NCBI GenBank assembly: GCA_964195485.1 | Contig: CAXMPG010000060.1 | Span: 1-33,548 of the forward strand | Reading direction: 5' to 3' | DNA length: 33,548 nucleotides | Origin: CAJXZP01 sp964195485 | GTDB taxonomy: Bacteria; Bacteroidota; Bacteroidia; Flavobacteriales_G; Salibacteraceae | Part shown: positions 21,274 through 29,770 of the stretch, one piece after another | Layout: every line of letters begins with the position of its first letter | How positions within the stretch are numbered: position 1 is the first letter of the stretch | Position numbers and translations under genes: made by a program | The notes under the pieces: generated by a model | What the model was told of the DNA's origin: nothing | Database searches by the model: none | What the model saw: the letters and a program-made list of their open reading frames with translations, nothing else

Positions 21274-22949
21274 GTAGAGGTGACGATAATTTAGACAACC
21301 TGTTCAAAGACGCGTACAGCGCCAAAGAACACGCATTCGACCCCGCATTTTGGGAGTCGACCAAACAGGTATATAAGGCACCTGCTTTGGTTCCATTTTA
21401 CACCAGACCCTATTTTATTACTGGCGTGATTTCAGTACTAATAGCTAGTGTTGTGTGGTTTTCTGACACTACTCCAGAAAACAACATAACTGCGAACCTA
21501 CCAGAAAATCAAACGGAAATTTCAATAACTGAGAACCAAATTTCTACATCACCAAATGAATTAAAGACGGAAAAAAACCTAAACACAACTACCAATAAAC
21601 AGCGTAATTCAAACATTGAAGTAAGTACCGTTGCAGCGATTGACAATAGTCCTTTAGCGGCTGCCAATACCTCCGAAGAATCAACCATTCAAGCAATGCT
21701 TTCAGAAGCCATATCAAACGCTAAAACTGGAAATAAAAGCGTTGATAATAACAACCCAGTTGCCACTAATGCCAACACGTTTGACGAAGATGAAAAAACA
21801 ACCTCATTAAACACACCCAACATAAATGAATCTAATCCTTCTTTGGTTAAAAGCGAACTAAATGAGTCTTCTTCTAAATCTGCAAATCCTACATACCAAA
21901 GCACTAAAAACACCGCTGAATTAGTTGCAGAAACAGCTGTTATAGGTCTTAACCCGGGTAGTGAAAATTCATCAAATAAAACACCTACCGAAAAAGGGCT
22001 TGCTACGAACAAAGAACAGAGTATGGCGAATCAAGTCAATTCTCAAGAGGCCAATCCTAATTCTTTTGATTCTCAAAAGCCAGAAATAGAAACAATGTCC
22101 TTTTCATCATTGAGAAAGCAGGAGTTATCGCTAGGTTTTATGAAAACTAAACAGAACTCTTATTTGAAAGATAATGAAGGTGCGTATTCTTTAAACCCAA
22201 TAGAATACGAAGAGTTAAAGTCATTAAACCGCCCATTCTCTATACTTATCTCGACTGGGTACATGTGGAGTCAAAACCTCGAAACAGCACCAAATAGAAT
22301 AAGCACTAGTGCGCATGACAAAAACATAGAGCTTAGCTTAGAATACCATTTTAAACCCCATTGGGGAGCTCAGATTGGGTTGTCTTATAATCATACGACA
22401 GAGAGTCAAACATATAATTACTTAAACCCTGTACACCATAGCTATTGGGATTATACCACAAGTGAAATTACCGTTCAAGATAGAACATGGTTTCTAGGTG
22501 GATGGCACTATTACGAGCCGTATCAAGATACCATAACAGATACTGCTTGGGTGACGAAAATTGATACTTCAAGCGCTCAACTATTAAGTGAGCATCAAAT
22601 AAGATTGATAGAAATCCCCGTATTACTTACCTATAATATAGCGGTAAACCGTTGGAATTTTCAAGTAGCCTCCGGAGCTTCTTTTGGATTTTTTGCTGGC
22701 TCTTCAGGTATGGTGTTGGTGGATAATGATAATGTTCAGGAACAGAGCGCATCAAAAAAATTGTTTAATTCTGTTCAGTACAACTATTTATTACGCACAC
22801 AGGTTGCTTATAGTATATCAGAACATTGGCAGTTAAGTGCGCGTCCACAAATGAAAATGAATTTAAACTCCATGTACAAAAGTAATTCCAGTCACTATCA
22901 GAAATACTTGTTTTATGGCGTAAACGCAGGAATTATTTACCGATTTTAA
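21270..22949 (+). CDS. Anti-sigma-like / single-TM / beta-barrel fusion protein
   Basis: 559 aa. Residues 1-46 are hydrophilic and contain FDPAFWESTKQ, resembling the short cytoplasmic stretch seen in membrane proteins encoded after Bacteroidota ECF sigma factors. One membrane helix is at about 48-64 (YFITGVISVLIASVVWF). A roughly 220-residue linker rich in Asn, Ser, Thr and Glu follows. From about 315 to the end the sequence has amphipathic strands typical of an outer-membrane beta-barrel (FSILISTGYMWSQ, IELSLEYHFKPHWGAQIGLSY, IEIPVLLTYNIAVNRWNFQVASG) and ends GVNAGIIYRF. The chain could therefore cross both membranes. It has no cleavable signal peptide. The ATGA overlap with the sigma gene argues that it is the sigma regulator; the fold and topology are inferred. 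Confidence 0.75.
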   Translation: MSRGDDNLDNLFKDAYSAKEHAFDPAFWESTKQVYKAPALVPFYTRPYFITGVISVLIASVVWFSDTTPENNITANLPENQTEISITENQISTSPNELKTEKNLNTTTNKQRNSNIEVSTVAAIDNSPLAAANTSEESTIQAMLSEAISNAKTGNKSVDNNNPVATNANTFDEDEKTTSLNTPNINESNPSLVKSELNESSSKSANPTYQSTKNTAELVAETAVIGLNPGSENSSNKTPTEKGLATNKEQSMANQVNSQEANPNSFDSQKPEIETMSFSSLRKQELSLGFMKTKQNSYLKDNEGAYSLNPIEYEELKSLNRPFSILISTGYMWSQNLETAPNRISTSAHDKNIELSLEYHFKPHWGAQIGLSYNHTTESQTYNYLNPVHHSYWDYTTSEITVQDRTWFLGGWHYYEPYQDTITDTAWVTKIDTSSAQLLSEHQIRLIEIPVLLTYNIAVNRWNFQVASGASFGFFAGSSGMVLVDNDNVQEQSASKKLFNSVQYNYLLRTQVAYSISEHWQLSARPQMKMNLNSMYKSNSSHYQKYLFYGVNAGIIYRF

Positions 22950-22977
22950 TTATCCACATAGATAATTAAACTAACCA

Positions 22978-23024
22978 AAACCGAGATAAAATAACGGATT
23001 GTGAGAAAAACGGTATCTCGGTTT
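22978..23024 (+). repeat. 11-bp inverted repeat after the sigma operon
   Basis: AAACCGAGATA (22978-22988) and TATCTCGGTTT (23014-23024) pair around a 25-base loop, 29 bp after the barrel gene's stop. No T-run follows directly. It may assist the stronger hairpin at 23068 or stabilise the transcript end. Confidence 0.5.
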
Positions 23025-23067
23025 CGGTTTCATTAAGAATTATCCTTTTTTATACATACATCTTATG

Positions 23068-23100
23068 AAGGTCCAATCCATTAATTTGGATTGGACTTTT
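23068..23100 (+). terminator. Rho-independent terminator of the sigma operon
   Basis: GTCCAATCCA (23071-23080) pairs with TGGATTGGAC (23087-23096), six-base loop, followed by TTTTG. A-rich sequence on the 5' side extends the stem. Confidence 0.85.
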
Positions 23101-23160
23101 GTTGTTATTACTACCTTTACCTTTTAATTCCAAAAACTTGAAAAGACAAAATTCATTGAA

Positions 23161-24024
23161 ATGATAAAAACGTACCAAACCCCTATTCAACCTAATTCCT
23201 TAAATGTTACTTTACTCTTTTCCATCTCCCTTGCAGTCGCTTTCGTAATCAGCATTCTTTACGGAATTTTAATCGCCACCATTCCTGTTATTTATTTCAA
23301 CTTTTTTATCACCCTCGGTTTTGGAATTGTAATTGGCTATAGCGTAAGAATTTTAAGTAAAATCCTAAAAGTAGTTAACCGAAGAATTTCAATTAGAGCG
23401 GCATTAGTAAGTGGATTAGCGGCATACTATTTTCAGTGGGTAGTCTATATTTTGTTTTTTGTAGAAGGAAGCGATTTTTTTGAAGCCTACTTTATCAACC
23501 CTACCTTAGTATTTAAACCGTGGCTAGTAGCACAAATTATTGTTGATGTTCACGCGGTGGGCGATTGGGCTATAGGTAGCATCGTTATCAATGGTTGGCC
23601 ATTAACCATCATTTGGATTATTGAATTAGTAATCATCATTCTCATACCATCCATGATGGTAAAAAGCCAACCCATCTCCCCTTTTTCTGTTATCACCAAT
23701 TCTTGGTATAAGAAATTCACTCTTCATAAAGATTTTGAGTCAATCGCATTAAAAGAGGCATTTACACAATCGCTAATCACCCATCCAGTAGAACTCCTGA
23801 AAACATTAAGAAATGGAAGTGTAAACTACTTTAGTAGGGTCACCATTTTCTATCACGAAGGAGATGAAGTTCAGTATATTTCCGTACAAAATATCAGGCG
23901 AGATAAAACGGGCAAAAAAGAAATGCCTACTGATGTAATTCATTTACTGGAAATCCAGTCTGATTACGCCAAACAATTAATGGCTGTTTATCATGCAAAA
24001 AAGGACTTCTTTTTTGATTATTAG
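23161..24024 (+). CDS. Four-TM membrane protein, unknown family
   Basis: 287 aa, not recognised. Hydrophobic helices are visible at about 17-41, 43-60, 78-100 and 148-165, with a loop that contains HAVGDWAIGS between the third and fourth. The last 120 residues are hydrophilic and probably cytoplasmic, with a compact mixed helix/strand look (LITHPVELLKTLRNGSVNYFSRVTIFYHEGDEVQYISVQNIRRD in successive pieces). No catalytic motif, lipobox or Cys motif stands out. It lies between two terminators as a single-gene unit, after the sigma-factor operon and convergent to the cyclophilin gene, so the context gives little help. Confidence 0.65.
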   Translation: MIKTYQTPIQPNSLNVTLLFSISLAVAFVISILYGILIATIPVIYFNFFITLGFGIVIGYSVRILSKILKVVNRRISIRAALVSGLAAYYFQWVVYILFFVEGSDFFEAYFINPTLVFKPWLVAQIIVDVHAVGDWAIGSIVINGWPLTIIWIIELVIIILIPSMMVKSQPISPFSVITNSWYKKFTLHKDFESIALKEAFTQSLITHPVELLKTLRNGSVNYFSRVTIFYHEGDEVQYISVQNIRRDKTGKKEMPTDVIHLLEIQSDYAKQLMAVYHAKKDFFFDY

Positions 24025-24026
24025 GC

Positions 24027-24061
24027 AAAAAAAAGCCCGATATCCATTACGGATATCGGGC
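24027..24061. terminator. Terminator between convergent genes
   Basis: GCCCGATATCC-ATTAC-GGATATCGGGC, 11-bp perfect stem, flanked on the left by eight A residues. Read on the minus strand it is a canonical hairpin plus T8 ending the cyclophilin transcript; on the plus strand the T-run is displaced (CCAGTATTTTTT). Confidence 0.88.
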
Positions 24062-24084
24062 CCAGTATTTTTTAGCGATTGAAA

Positions 24085-24516
24085 TTAATCGATCACAATT
24101 TCGTTGATTTTATCACCACCTTTAATAGCATCAATTACCTCTAAGCCTGTTACTACTTTACCGAAACAAGTATGTTGACGATCTAAGTGCGCAGTATTAT
24201 TACGACTATGACAAACAAAAAATTGAGAACCACCTGTATTTCTACCTGCGTGAGCCATGGAAAGCACTCCTTTATCATGAAATTGGTTTTCACCCGTTAA
24301 TTCACAATCAATTTCATAACCAGGTCCACCTGCACCAGTTCCATCCGGACATCCACCTTGAATTACAAAATCCGGTATTACTCTATGAAAAGTTAATCCA
24401 TTATAAAATCCTGATTTAGCTAATTTTACAAAATTAGCAACGGTATTAGGAGCATCATTATCGTAGAATTCTACTTTCATGTCACCCTTTGCTGTTTTTA
24501 TTGTTCCTGTTGTCAT
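24085..24516 (-). CDS. Peptidyl-prolyl cis-trans isomerase (cyclophilin)
   Basis: 143 aa, a compact cyclophilin. The signature TFHRVIPDFVIQGGCPDGTGAGGPGY carries the catalytic Arg45; further active-site pieces are LSMAHAGRNTGGSQFFVC and LDRQHTCFGKVVTGLEVID. It accelerates isomerisation of Xaa-Pro bonds during protein folding. No signal peptide, so cytosolic, matching E. coli PpiB rather than PpiA in location. A -7-like TAATTTTG (plus 24537-24544) lies 20 bp upstream, suggesting its own promoter, 86 bp below the EamA gene. Confidence 0.95.
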   Translation of the reverse strand: MTTGTIKTAKGDMKVEFYDNDAPNTVANFVKLAKSGFYNGLTFHRVIPDFVIQGGCPDGTGAGGPGYEIDCELTGENQFHDKGVLSMAHAGRNTGGSQFFVCHSRNNTAHLDRQHTCFGKVVTGLEVIDAIKGGDKINEIVID

Positions 24517-24602
24517 ATTTTCTGTTTTTAGGATTGCAAAATTAACAAAGAAATTTTAGTTAATAGGTTTATTAAAAAGATATTACCGTTTTAATAAAAA
24601 CA

Positions 24603-25493
24603 CTATTTAGCGCTTTTTATTAAGCTAATTCCACCTAAAATCACTCCTACAAAAAGCAATTGGATTACGTTGAAATCTTCCCCATCAAGTACCCCCCAAA
24701 GAATGGCTATAATTGGTATCAAGTAGGTTACCGAAGACGCAAACAAAGCGGTGGTATGTTTAATCAGCATGTTGAAAATCAATACCGCTACAGCAGTACC
24801 TAAAACGGCCAAAATGGAAATATACCCGAAACTTTCCAACCCATTTGGTTGTTGAATATGTGTGGTGAAATCGGAGAAAAACAGGAGATAAATTCCGGCA
24901 AAGGGACCTACTAATGCAAATGATAATGCGGTTACTGCCACCGGGTTAATATGCTGCAAATACGTTTTTACAATATTCACATTCAACCCATACGAAGCCG
25001 AAGCTATGATGGGTAAAACCATGTAAATAGTAAAGCTCTGATTTATGGCATGTTCTGCAGAAAAATAGATTAATCCAATAGCTCCCACTAAACCTAAAGA
25101 GACGCCAAAAATACTAATCAATCTTATTTTTTGCTTGAAAAATGCCAACGCAAAAAGGAGTGTAAATAACGGAGTTAAGGAATTTAAAATGCCACTTAAA
25201 GAACTGCTAATTTCCGTTTGGGCGGTAACAAATAAAAAGTACGGGAAAGCACTTCCTAAAACCCCTACAGCCAGAAATGCCCAACGATTTGATGGTCTCA
25301 ATGAAGAGAAGTGTTTTATCGTACTTGGAAACAACACAATAAACACTAAAAAGATACGCAAAGAGGCTATTTCATTTGGAGGAAAAACTTCTAAACCACG
25401 CTTCATTAAAATAAATGAACTCCCCCAAATCAGAGATAAAAACCCTAAGGTAGAAACTTGAACGGCTCTTGAACTGAAATCTATTTTTTGCAT
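24603..25493 (-). CDS. EamA-family (DMT superfamily) transporter
   Basis: 296 aa, about ten membrane helices in two EamA repeats. The first repeat begins VSTLGFLSLIWGSSFILMKRGLEVFPPNEIASLR and the second MVLPIIASASYGLNVNIVKTYLQHINPVAVTALS, both typical openings; each repeat ends in a phrase such as TPLFTLLFALAFFKQKI or YLIPIIAILWGVLDGEDF. DMT transporters export metabolites or amino acids; the substrate cannot be told. TACCTTTG (plus 25499-25506) lies only 5 bp before the ATG, which would give an almost leaderless mRNA if it were the promoter. Confidence 0.92.
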   Translation of the reverse strand: MQKIDFSSRAVQVSTLGFLSLIWGSSFILMKRGLEVFPPNEIASLRIFLVFIVLFPSTIKHFSSLRPSNRWAFLAVGVLGSAFPYFLFVTAQTEISSSLSGILNSLTPLFTLLFALAFFKQKIRLISIFGVSLGLVGAIGLIYFSAEHAINQSFTIYMVLPIIASASYGLNVNIVKTYLQHINPVAVTALSFALVGPFAGIYLLFFSDFTTHIQQPNGLESFGYISILAVLGTAVAVLIFNMLIKHTTALFASSVTYLIPIIAILWGVLDGEDFNVIQLLFVGVILGGISLIKSAK

Positions 25494-25588
25494 TTGCGCA
25501 AAGGTAATTTCATTTCTAGGTTGCCATTACTTAAAGCAGATTAAATAAAGAAATTGGACTATTACGAAAACTTCTTTAAACACAAATA

Positions 25589-26650
25589 CTAGTTAAACAA
25601 ATGCCGCTTAACTAACTCGTTATCCTTTCTCCAAATCACGTTATCAATAAAGTAGTGATGAATATTAATAAACACCGAAAACAAGAATAAAAATAGTCCC
25701 TCACCAAAAAGTTCATGATCATAGGTTACCGCTACATCTAACACTCTTGGAATTCCTTCAAAAAATAAAACTCCGGTAAGAACAGCAAAAGCCACATATG
25801 CAATAGCCGTTTTTAGGGCTTTATCTTTACTATTTGTTTGCGCCACTATCTGGTTTTTCTTTAACGCTAAAACAAATGTGAAGTATTGGATAGAGTGAAA
25901 AAATGGGACTGCCAAAAAATAAATAGGGTCATACATAATGGGTAAGAACCACGTATATATAGCTACAAAACTGATGATAGAAATTAGTGGAGGCCACTCT
26001 TTGGTTTTTACAATTCGAAATAGCATCAACCCTGCAAAAAGGAATAAACTCGCAGCCGTTAATCCGTACGCTACATGTATCGCAACCTTCGGAAAGTTGA
26101 GCGAGTAATATTTAATCCCCCAATAATCATAGGTTTTTTCACCAATGTTAAACGACAGAAAAGAAGTAATCCACAGCGCATACATATTGAACTTTAAAAC
26201 ATGCCGTTCCCAAGAGTTGTAATAGTACTTTTTCATGCTAGAAGTAACCATTACCGCGCCATATGCTTGTTTGGTAAAATGCCATCCTACAATAACAAAC
26301 ATAAACTCTACAAAGTAGGCTAACATAGCCTCACTTTTTGCAAAATGAGCCCAAACGATATATACGAAAAGCAATATTGGGACAATGATTCCTGCCCAAA
26401 TAAACCGAAAATCTTTTAATAATAGATGTCGGTAATCACTGTACAGCAATTGATAAGCTACCGTGAAATGCGGATAATTGACTACAAATGCTATCGCGTA
26501 TAAAAACCATTCGGCTTTGCCTGAAAGGTCGCTATCATTTGGAATTAAAAAGAAAAATATAGGAAATAATAGGATCGATAACCCACCAATAGTTAACCAA
26601 TCTGTTTTTGGTGAAAGTAAGAATTGATGATTTTTTGTGGCAGATGACAT
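25589..26650 (-). CDS. His-rich polytopic membrane protein, unknown function
   Basis: 353 aa with about nine hydrophobic helices. I do not recognise a named family. Histidines fall at helix ends in distinctive contexts: NYPHF (His61), YRH (His75), AHF (His102), GWHF (His124), ERH (His150), FHSIQY (His252) and NIHHYFIDNVIW (His331, His332). Such a set could bind a metal or heme in the membrane, though the spacing does not match the HxxxH/HxxHH boxes of fatty-acid desaturases. It starts 4 bp after nadE and is very probably in the same operon, without an obvious functional link to NAD synthesis. Confidence 0.7.
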   Translation of the reverse strand: MSSATKNHQFLLSPKTDWLTIGGLSILLFPIFFFLIPNDSDLSGKAEWFLYAIAFVVNYPHFTVAYQLLYSDYRHLLLKDFRFIWAGIIVPILLFVYIVWAHFAKSEAMLAYFVEFMFVIVGWHFTKQAYGAVMVTSSMKKYYYNSWERHVLKFNMYALWITSFLSFNIGEKTYDYWGIKYYSLNFPKVAIHVAYGLTAASLFLFAGLMLFRIVKTKEWPPLISIISFVAIYTWFLPIMYDPIYFLAVPFFHSIQYFTFVLALKKNQIVAQTNSKDKALKTAIAYVAFAVLTGVLFFEGIPRVLDVAVTYDHELFGEGLFLFLFSVFINIHHYFIDNVIWRKDNELVKRHLFN

Positions 26651-26654
26651 TTTG

Positions 26655-27470
26655 TTATCCTTTTAAATCCCACGGCAATTCACATACTGGAATGGGATTC
26701 ATTTTATGCTGATTGGCCTTAAACCGTTTCAAATATATTTTCCAAACTATTTCGTTACGTACACTTTCGAACTCACATTTTGGTGGGTTTTCACCAAACA
26801 TCTCGTGGGTTTTCATCGCATCTTCAAGCTCTGCATAGGTAGCTCCAATTTGGTCTTCATCTGTACGCCCATCATCCCATAAACCATCGGTAGGAGCAGC
26901 GGTTAGAATCTCATCGTTTACGCCAAGATACTCTGACAACTCAAAAACCTCCGATTTATATAAATCAGCAATTGGAGAAATATCTACTCCCCCATCCCCA
27001 TATTTGGTAAAGAATCCTACGCCAAAATCTTCCACTTTATTTCCGGTACCAGCCACCAATAAACCTTCAATACCTGCAATGGCATATAAGGAGGTCATAC
27101 GCAAACGCGCACGGGTATTTCCTAAAGTAAGGTTCTTCACCTCTTCCGACTTATCCACGTTTGCTTTACCGGTAAGCTCATTTAAAAACTGATCGTAAGT
27201 TTGCGTTAAATCCAATTCTAAGTTGCTACAATTAGCAAAGTTTTCTTTCAAAAACTCTATATGCGTTTTTCCGCGTGAAACCTGACTTTCATCTTGATGG
27301 ATAGGCATTTCTATCATTACCGTTTTCAAACCTGTCATCGCACATAAAGTACTCGTTAACGCACTATCTACTCCTCCTGAGATTCCGATAACAAATCCGT
27401 TAACACGCGATTTCTCTGCATAGTCTTTCAACCAACTAACAATGTGTACCGCAATCTTTTTAGTATCCAT
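26655..27470 (-). CDS. nadE: NH3-dependent NAD+ synthetase NadE
   Basis: 271 aa, the length of the ammonia-dependent form; no N-terminal glutaminase domain. The PP-loop SGGVDS is at residues 31-36 (GFVIGISGGVDSALTSTL). The nicotinate-adenine-dinucleotide and second ATP site are visible in NTRARLRMTSLYAIAG, VAGTGNKVEDFGVGFFTKYGDGGVDISPIADLYKSEV as successive pieces, with the C-terminal loop APTDGLWDDGRTDEDQIGATY. It performs the last step of NAD synthesis, deamido-NAD + ATP + NH3 to NAD+. It lies 5 bp after the PorT-like gene and 4 bp before the His-rich membrane protein gene. Confidence 0.96.
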   Translation of the reverse strand: MDTKKIAVHIVSWLKDYAEKSRVNGFVIGISGGVDSALTSTLCAMTGLKTVMIEMPIHQDESQVSRGKTHIEFLKENFANCSNLELDLTQTYDQFLNELTGKANVDKSEEVKNLTLGNTRARLRMTSLYAIAGIEGLLVAGTGNKVEDFGVGFFTKYGDGGVDISPIADLYKSEVFELSEYLGVNDEILTAAPTDGLWDDGRTDEDQIGATYAELEDAMKTHEMFGENPPKCEFESVRNEIVWKIYLKRFKANQHKMNPIPVCELPWDLKG

Positions 27471-27475
27471 GATTC

Positions 27476-28228
27476 CTAAAAAATTATGGATAGATTTAAT
27501 TCTACAAACTTCAATTTGGTATTAATACTTTTATCTAAAACGCCCGCATTACCAGAAATTAAAGTGTTTCCGTTCGGATCAACCTTATACGCATCTCCCT
27601 TCAATATGTTGGTTAACCCATTGTGGTAAGTTACTCCAATTCGATAATTCGTGTTTCCAGAAATATTACGCTCCACACCTGCACCAATAACCAATGATGA
27701 TCTAAACAAATTAATATCGCCCGTCACATCTTGGGTAACCTCACCTGTAGAAGTACTACCATACGTGGTCGTAACATCTTTTTTTGCCGTGATATTGAAC
27801 CCTAATTCCGAACCGAAAACAGCATAAAACGTGTTGTATCCCATTTCATTCGTTTTTAACCGGATCGCAAAAGGAACATCAATGTAAGTCATTTTATAAT
27901 TTGCCGCATCTTTAGCAGAAACAACCGTTCCAGTAGTCGTGTTTTCAAAAGTAGAAGGCTCTATCAATCCCCCCCCAATATGATTCATCGTTAACCCGGA
28001 AGTAAGACTGTAATTATCTACTCCAAAAAGCCTAAAATCCATTAACAGTCCATACTTAAATCCAATTTTAGTACCCTCAGATTTATATCCATCATTTGTT
28101 GGCGCTAACCATGCTACCGATGGACTAACCGTAAAAGCTAACGCTACTTTCTTATCTTCTTGAGCAGACAATCCAGCATTAATGCCTAAAATTAATAATC
28201 CTATTACATAAAATTTAAAACTCCTCAT
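27476..28228 (-). CDS. PorT-like outer-membrane beta-barrel protein
   Basis: 250 aa from the ATG at 28228, chosen because it opens on a signal peptide (MRSFKFYVIGLLILGINAGLSAQ). The mature part reads as an eight-strand outer-membrane barrel of the porin/PorT type: FTVSPSVAWLAPTNDGY, IGFKYGLLMDFRLFG, YSLTSGLTMNHIGGG, TYIDVPFAIRLKTNEMGYNTFYAVFGSELGFNI, FRSSLVIGAGVERNI, YRIGVTYHNGLTNIL, ending FVELNLSIIF. PorT itself is a T9SS component, but many paralogues share the fold, so the family name is safer than the function. First gene of the minus-strand set with nadE; divergent from gldB by 66 bp. Confidence 0.8.
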   Translation of the reverse strand: MRSFKFYVIGLLILGINAGLSAQEDKKVALAFTVSPSVAWLAPTNDGYKSEGTKIGFKYGLLMDFRLFGVDNYSLTSGLTMNHIGGGLIEPSTFENTTTGTVVSAKDAANYKMTYIDVPFAIRLKTNEMGYNTFYAVFGSELGFNITAKKDVTTTYGSTSTGEVTQDVTGDINLFRSSLVIGAGVERNISGNTNYRIGVTYHNGLTNILKGDAYKVDPNGNTLISGNAGVLDKSINTKLKFVELNLSIIF

Positions 28229-28233
28229 ATCGT

Positions 28234-28258
28234 TACCTTTGTTTGTTTTGTAGATTTG
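28234..28258 (+). promoter_or_regulatory. Candidate -7 elements for gldB
   Basis: Two TAnnTTTG matches on the plus strand, TACCTTTG (28234-28241) and TAGATTTG (28251-28258), lie 37-61 bp before the gldB ATG. Neither has a TTG 19 bp upstream. Confidence 0.35.
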
Positions 28259-28294
28259 CAAAATAACGTGTAAAAGTAGAATATATTCAATCGG

Positions 28295-29317
28295 ATGAAG
28301 TATAAGTTTTCATACATTTTCAATACCCTATTGTTTTTAATTCTCGGGTTAAGTTCTTGTGACAGTAATAAATTTGATGTGAACGTTAACGATCAAAACG
28401 TTACTGTGGAGTGGTTACGATTTGAACATGACCTTACCGGATTAGCTACTAAACCAAGTTTTGATGAATACAACGACTCATTAATAGCCGTTTACGGTAG
28501 TTTTTATCGTTTCTATAGCGGGCGTGTTATGAATTTTGGGAGCGTTAATGCGCCACGTTATGAAAGAAACGTAATGGGCTTTTTAACGGATAAAAATGTA
28601 CATCAGTTATTTCGAAATGTAGACAGCTCATTTTACGATTTACAGGGTGTTCAAACACAAATTGAGCACGCATTTACTTATTACCACTATTATTTTCCAT
28701 ACAAGAAAACACCTGTTGTAGTAAGCGCTGTTGCCGGACTAAACAGAAACATAATTGTTACGGATTCTATTCTCTGTGTGGGTTTAGATATGTATTTGGG
28801 TGACTCTAATGAAATCTATACCCTAGCCCAATTACCTCACTACATTAGCAGTAAATGTAAACCGGAGTATATGGTTTACGACATGATGCGTGGTTGGGCT
28901 TTAAGCGAGTTTGAGCCGGTAATCAAAAAAGACGATGTGCTCTCACAAATTATTAATTACGGTAAATCGATGTACTTAATGGATGCCTTATTTCCGTTTG
29001 GTGAAGACCATTTAAAAATTGGGTATCATAAAGATCAAATGGAATGGTGTGAACAAAATGAAGTAACCGTTTGGTCCAAAATTATTGAAGAGCAACAACT
29101 TTACAGCACAGACTTACACGTAATAAGGTCTTTAACGGGCCCTGGGCCATTTTCAACAGGCTTTCCGAAAGAATCACCTGCGCAAATTGGATACTGGATA
29201 GGTTGGCAAATAGTACGGAAATACATGGATACTAATTCAGATGTTACCATAGAAGAATTAATGAAAATGGAAGACGCTCAAACACTTTTGCGTCAGTCCA
29301 AATACAAACCAAGATAG
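28295..29317 (+). CDS. gldB: Gliding-motility lipoprotein GldB
   Basis: 340 aa. A lipoprotein signal ends at LGLSSC with Cys22 as the lipidated residue. The body matches GldB: VEWLRFEHDLTGLATKPSFDEY, FYRFYSGRVMNFG, the middle part TYYHYYFPYKKTPVVVSAVAGLNRNIIVTDSILCVGLDMYLG, then HYISSKCKPEYMVYDMMRGWALSEF and TGFPKESPAQIGYWIGWQIVRKYMD. In Flavobacterium johnsoniae GldB is required for gliding; its exact role is not settled. It is anchored in the cell envelope. gldC follows after 9 bp, the conserved arrangement. Confidence 0.93.
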   Translation: MKYKFSYIFNTLLFLILGLSSCDSNKFDVNVNDQNVTVEWLRFEHDLTGLATKPSFDEYNDSLIAVYGSFYRFYSGRVMNFGSVNAPRYERNVMGFLTDKNVHQLFRNVDSSFYDLQGVQTQIEHAFTYYHYYFPYKKTPVVVSAVAGLNRNIIVTDSILCVGLDMYLGDSNEIYTLAQLPHYISSKCKPEYMVYDMMRGWALSEFEPVIKKDDVLSQIINYGKSMYLMDALFPFGEDHLKIGYHKDQMEWCEQNEVTVWSKIIEEQQLYSTDLHVIRSLTGPGPFSTGFPKESPAQIGYWIGWQIVRKYMDTNSDVTIEELMKMEDAQTLLRQSKYKPR

Positions 29318-29326
29318 AACACAATA

Positions 29327-29698
29327 ATGGAAAAATCAGAAATAAAAATTGAGGTTGCGTTAGACGAAAACCTAGTACCCGAAAAAATTCTTTGGTCAGC
29401 TACTGATGGCGCAAAAGAAGGTGAAGTTACCGCCTCTTTCTTGTCGGTTTGGGATGCCAAAGCACAGAATGCATTACAAGTAGATTTGTGGACCAAAGAG
29501 TTTACTATTGATGAGATGAAGTTATTCACTTACCAAAACATCATGACTATGGCTGACACTTTTGAGAAAGCTACAGGCTTAAATAAAGAAGCAGAAGACA
29601 TGCGTGATTTTGGAAGATATATGGGCGAAACTTTAGGTCTAATTAAGCGCTCTGAGCCAGAAAAAGGTTCCGCACCAGATTTAAAAGCAAATAATTAA
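29327..29698 (+). CDS. gldC: Gliding-motility protein GldC
   Basis: 123 aa, no signal peptide. It reads as GldC: IKIEVALDENLVPEKILWSATDGAKEGEVTASFLSVWDAKAQNALQVDLWTKEFTIDEMKLFTYQNIMTMADTFEKATG in successive stretches, then DMRDFGRYMGETLGL. GldC supports but is not essential for gliding in F. johnsoniae, and is conserved with GldB even in non-gliding Bacteroidota. It is the second gene of a gldBC operon, closed by the hairpin at 29712. Confidence 0.93.
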   Translation: MEKSEIKIEVALDENLVPEKILWSATDGAKEGEVTASFLSVWDAKAQNALQVDLWTKEFTIDEMKLFTYQNIMTMADTFEKATGLNKEAEDMRDFGRYMGETLGLIKRSEPEKGSAPDLKANN

Positions 29699-29711
29699 TA
29701 ACCAATTTGAA

Positions 29712-29756
29712 GAACCCGTATTTGAGTATCCACTCCAATACGGGTTCCGCATTTTT
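29712..29756 (+). terminator. Terminator after gldC
   Basis: GAACCCGTATT (29712-29722) pairs with AATACGGGTTC (29737-29747); inside it GAGT and ACTC continue the helix past one mismatch to an ATCC tetraloop. A CGCATTTTT tail follows. Confidence 0.85.
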
Positions 29757-29770
29757 CTAAGCAATAAAAA

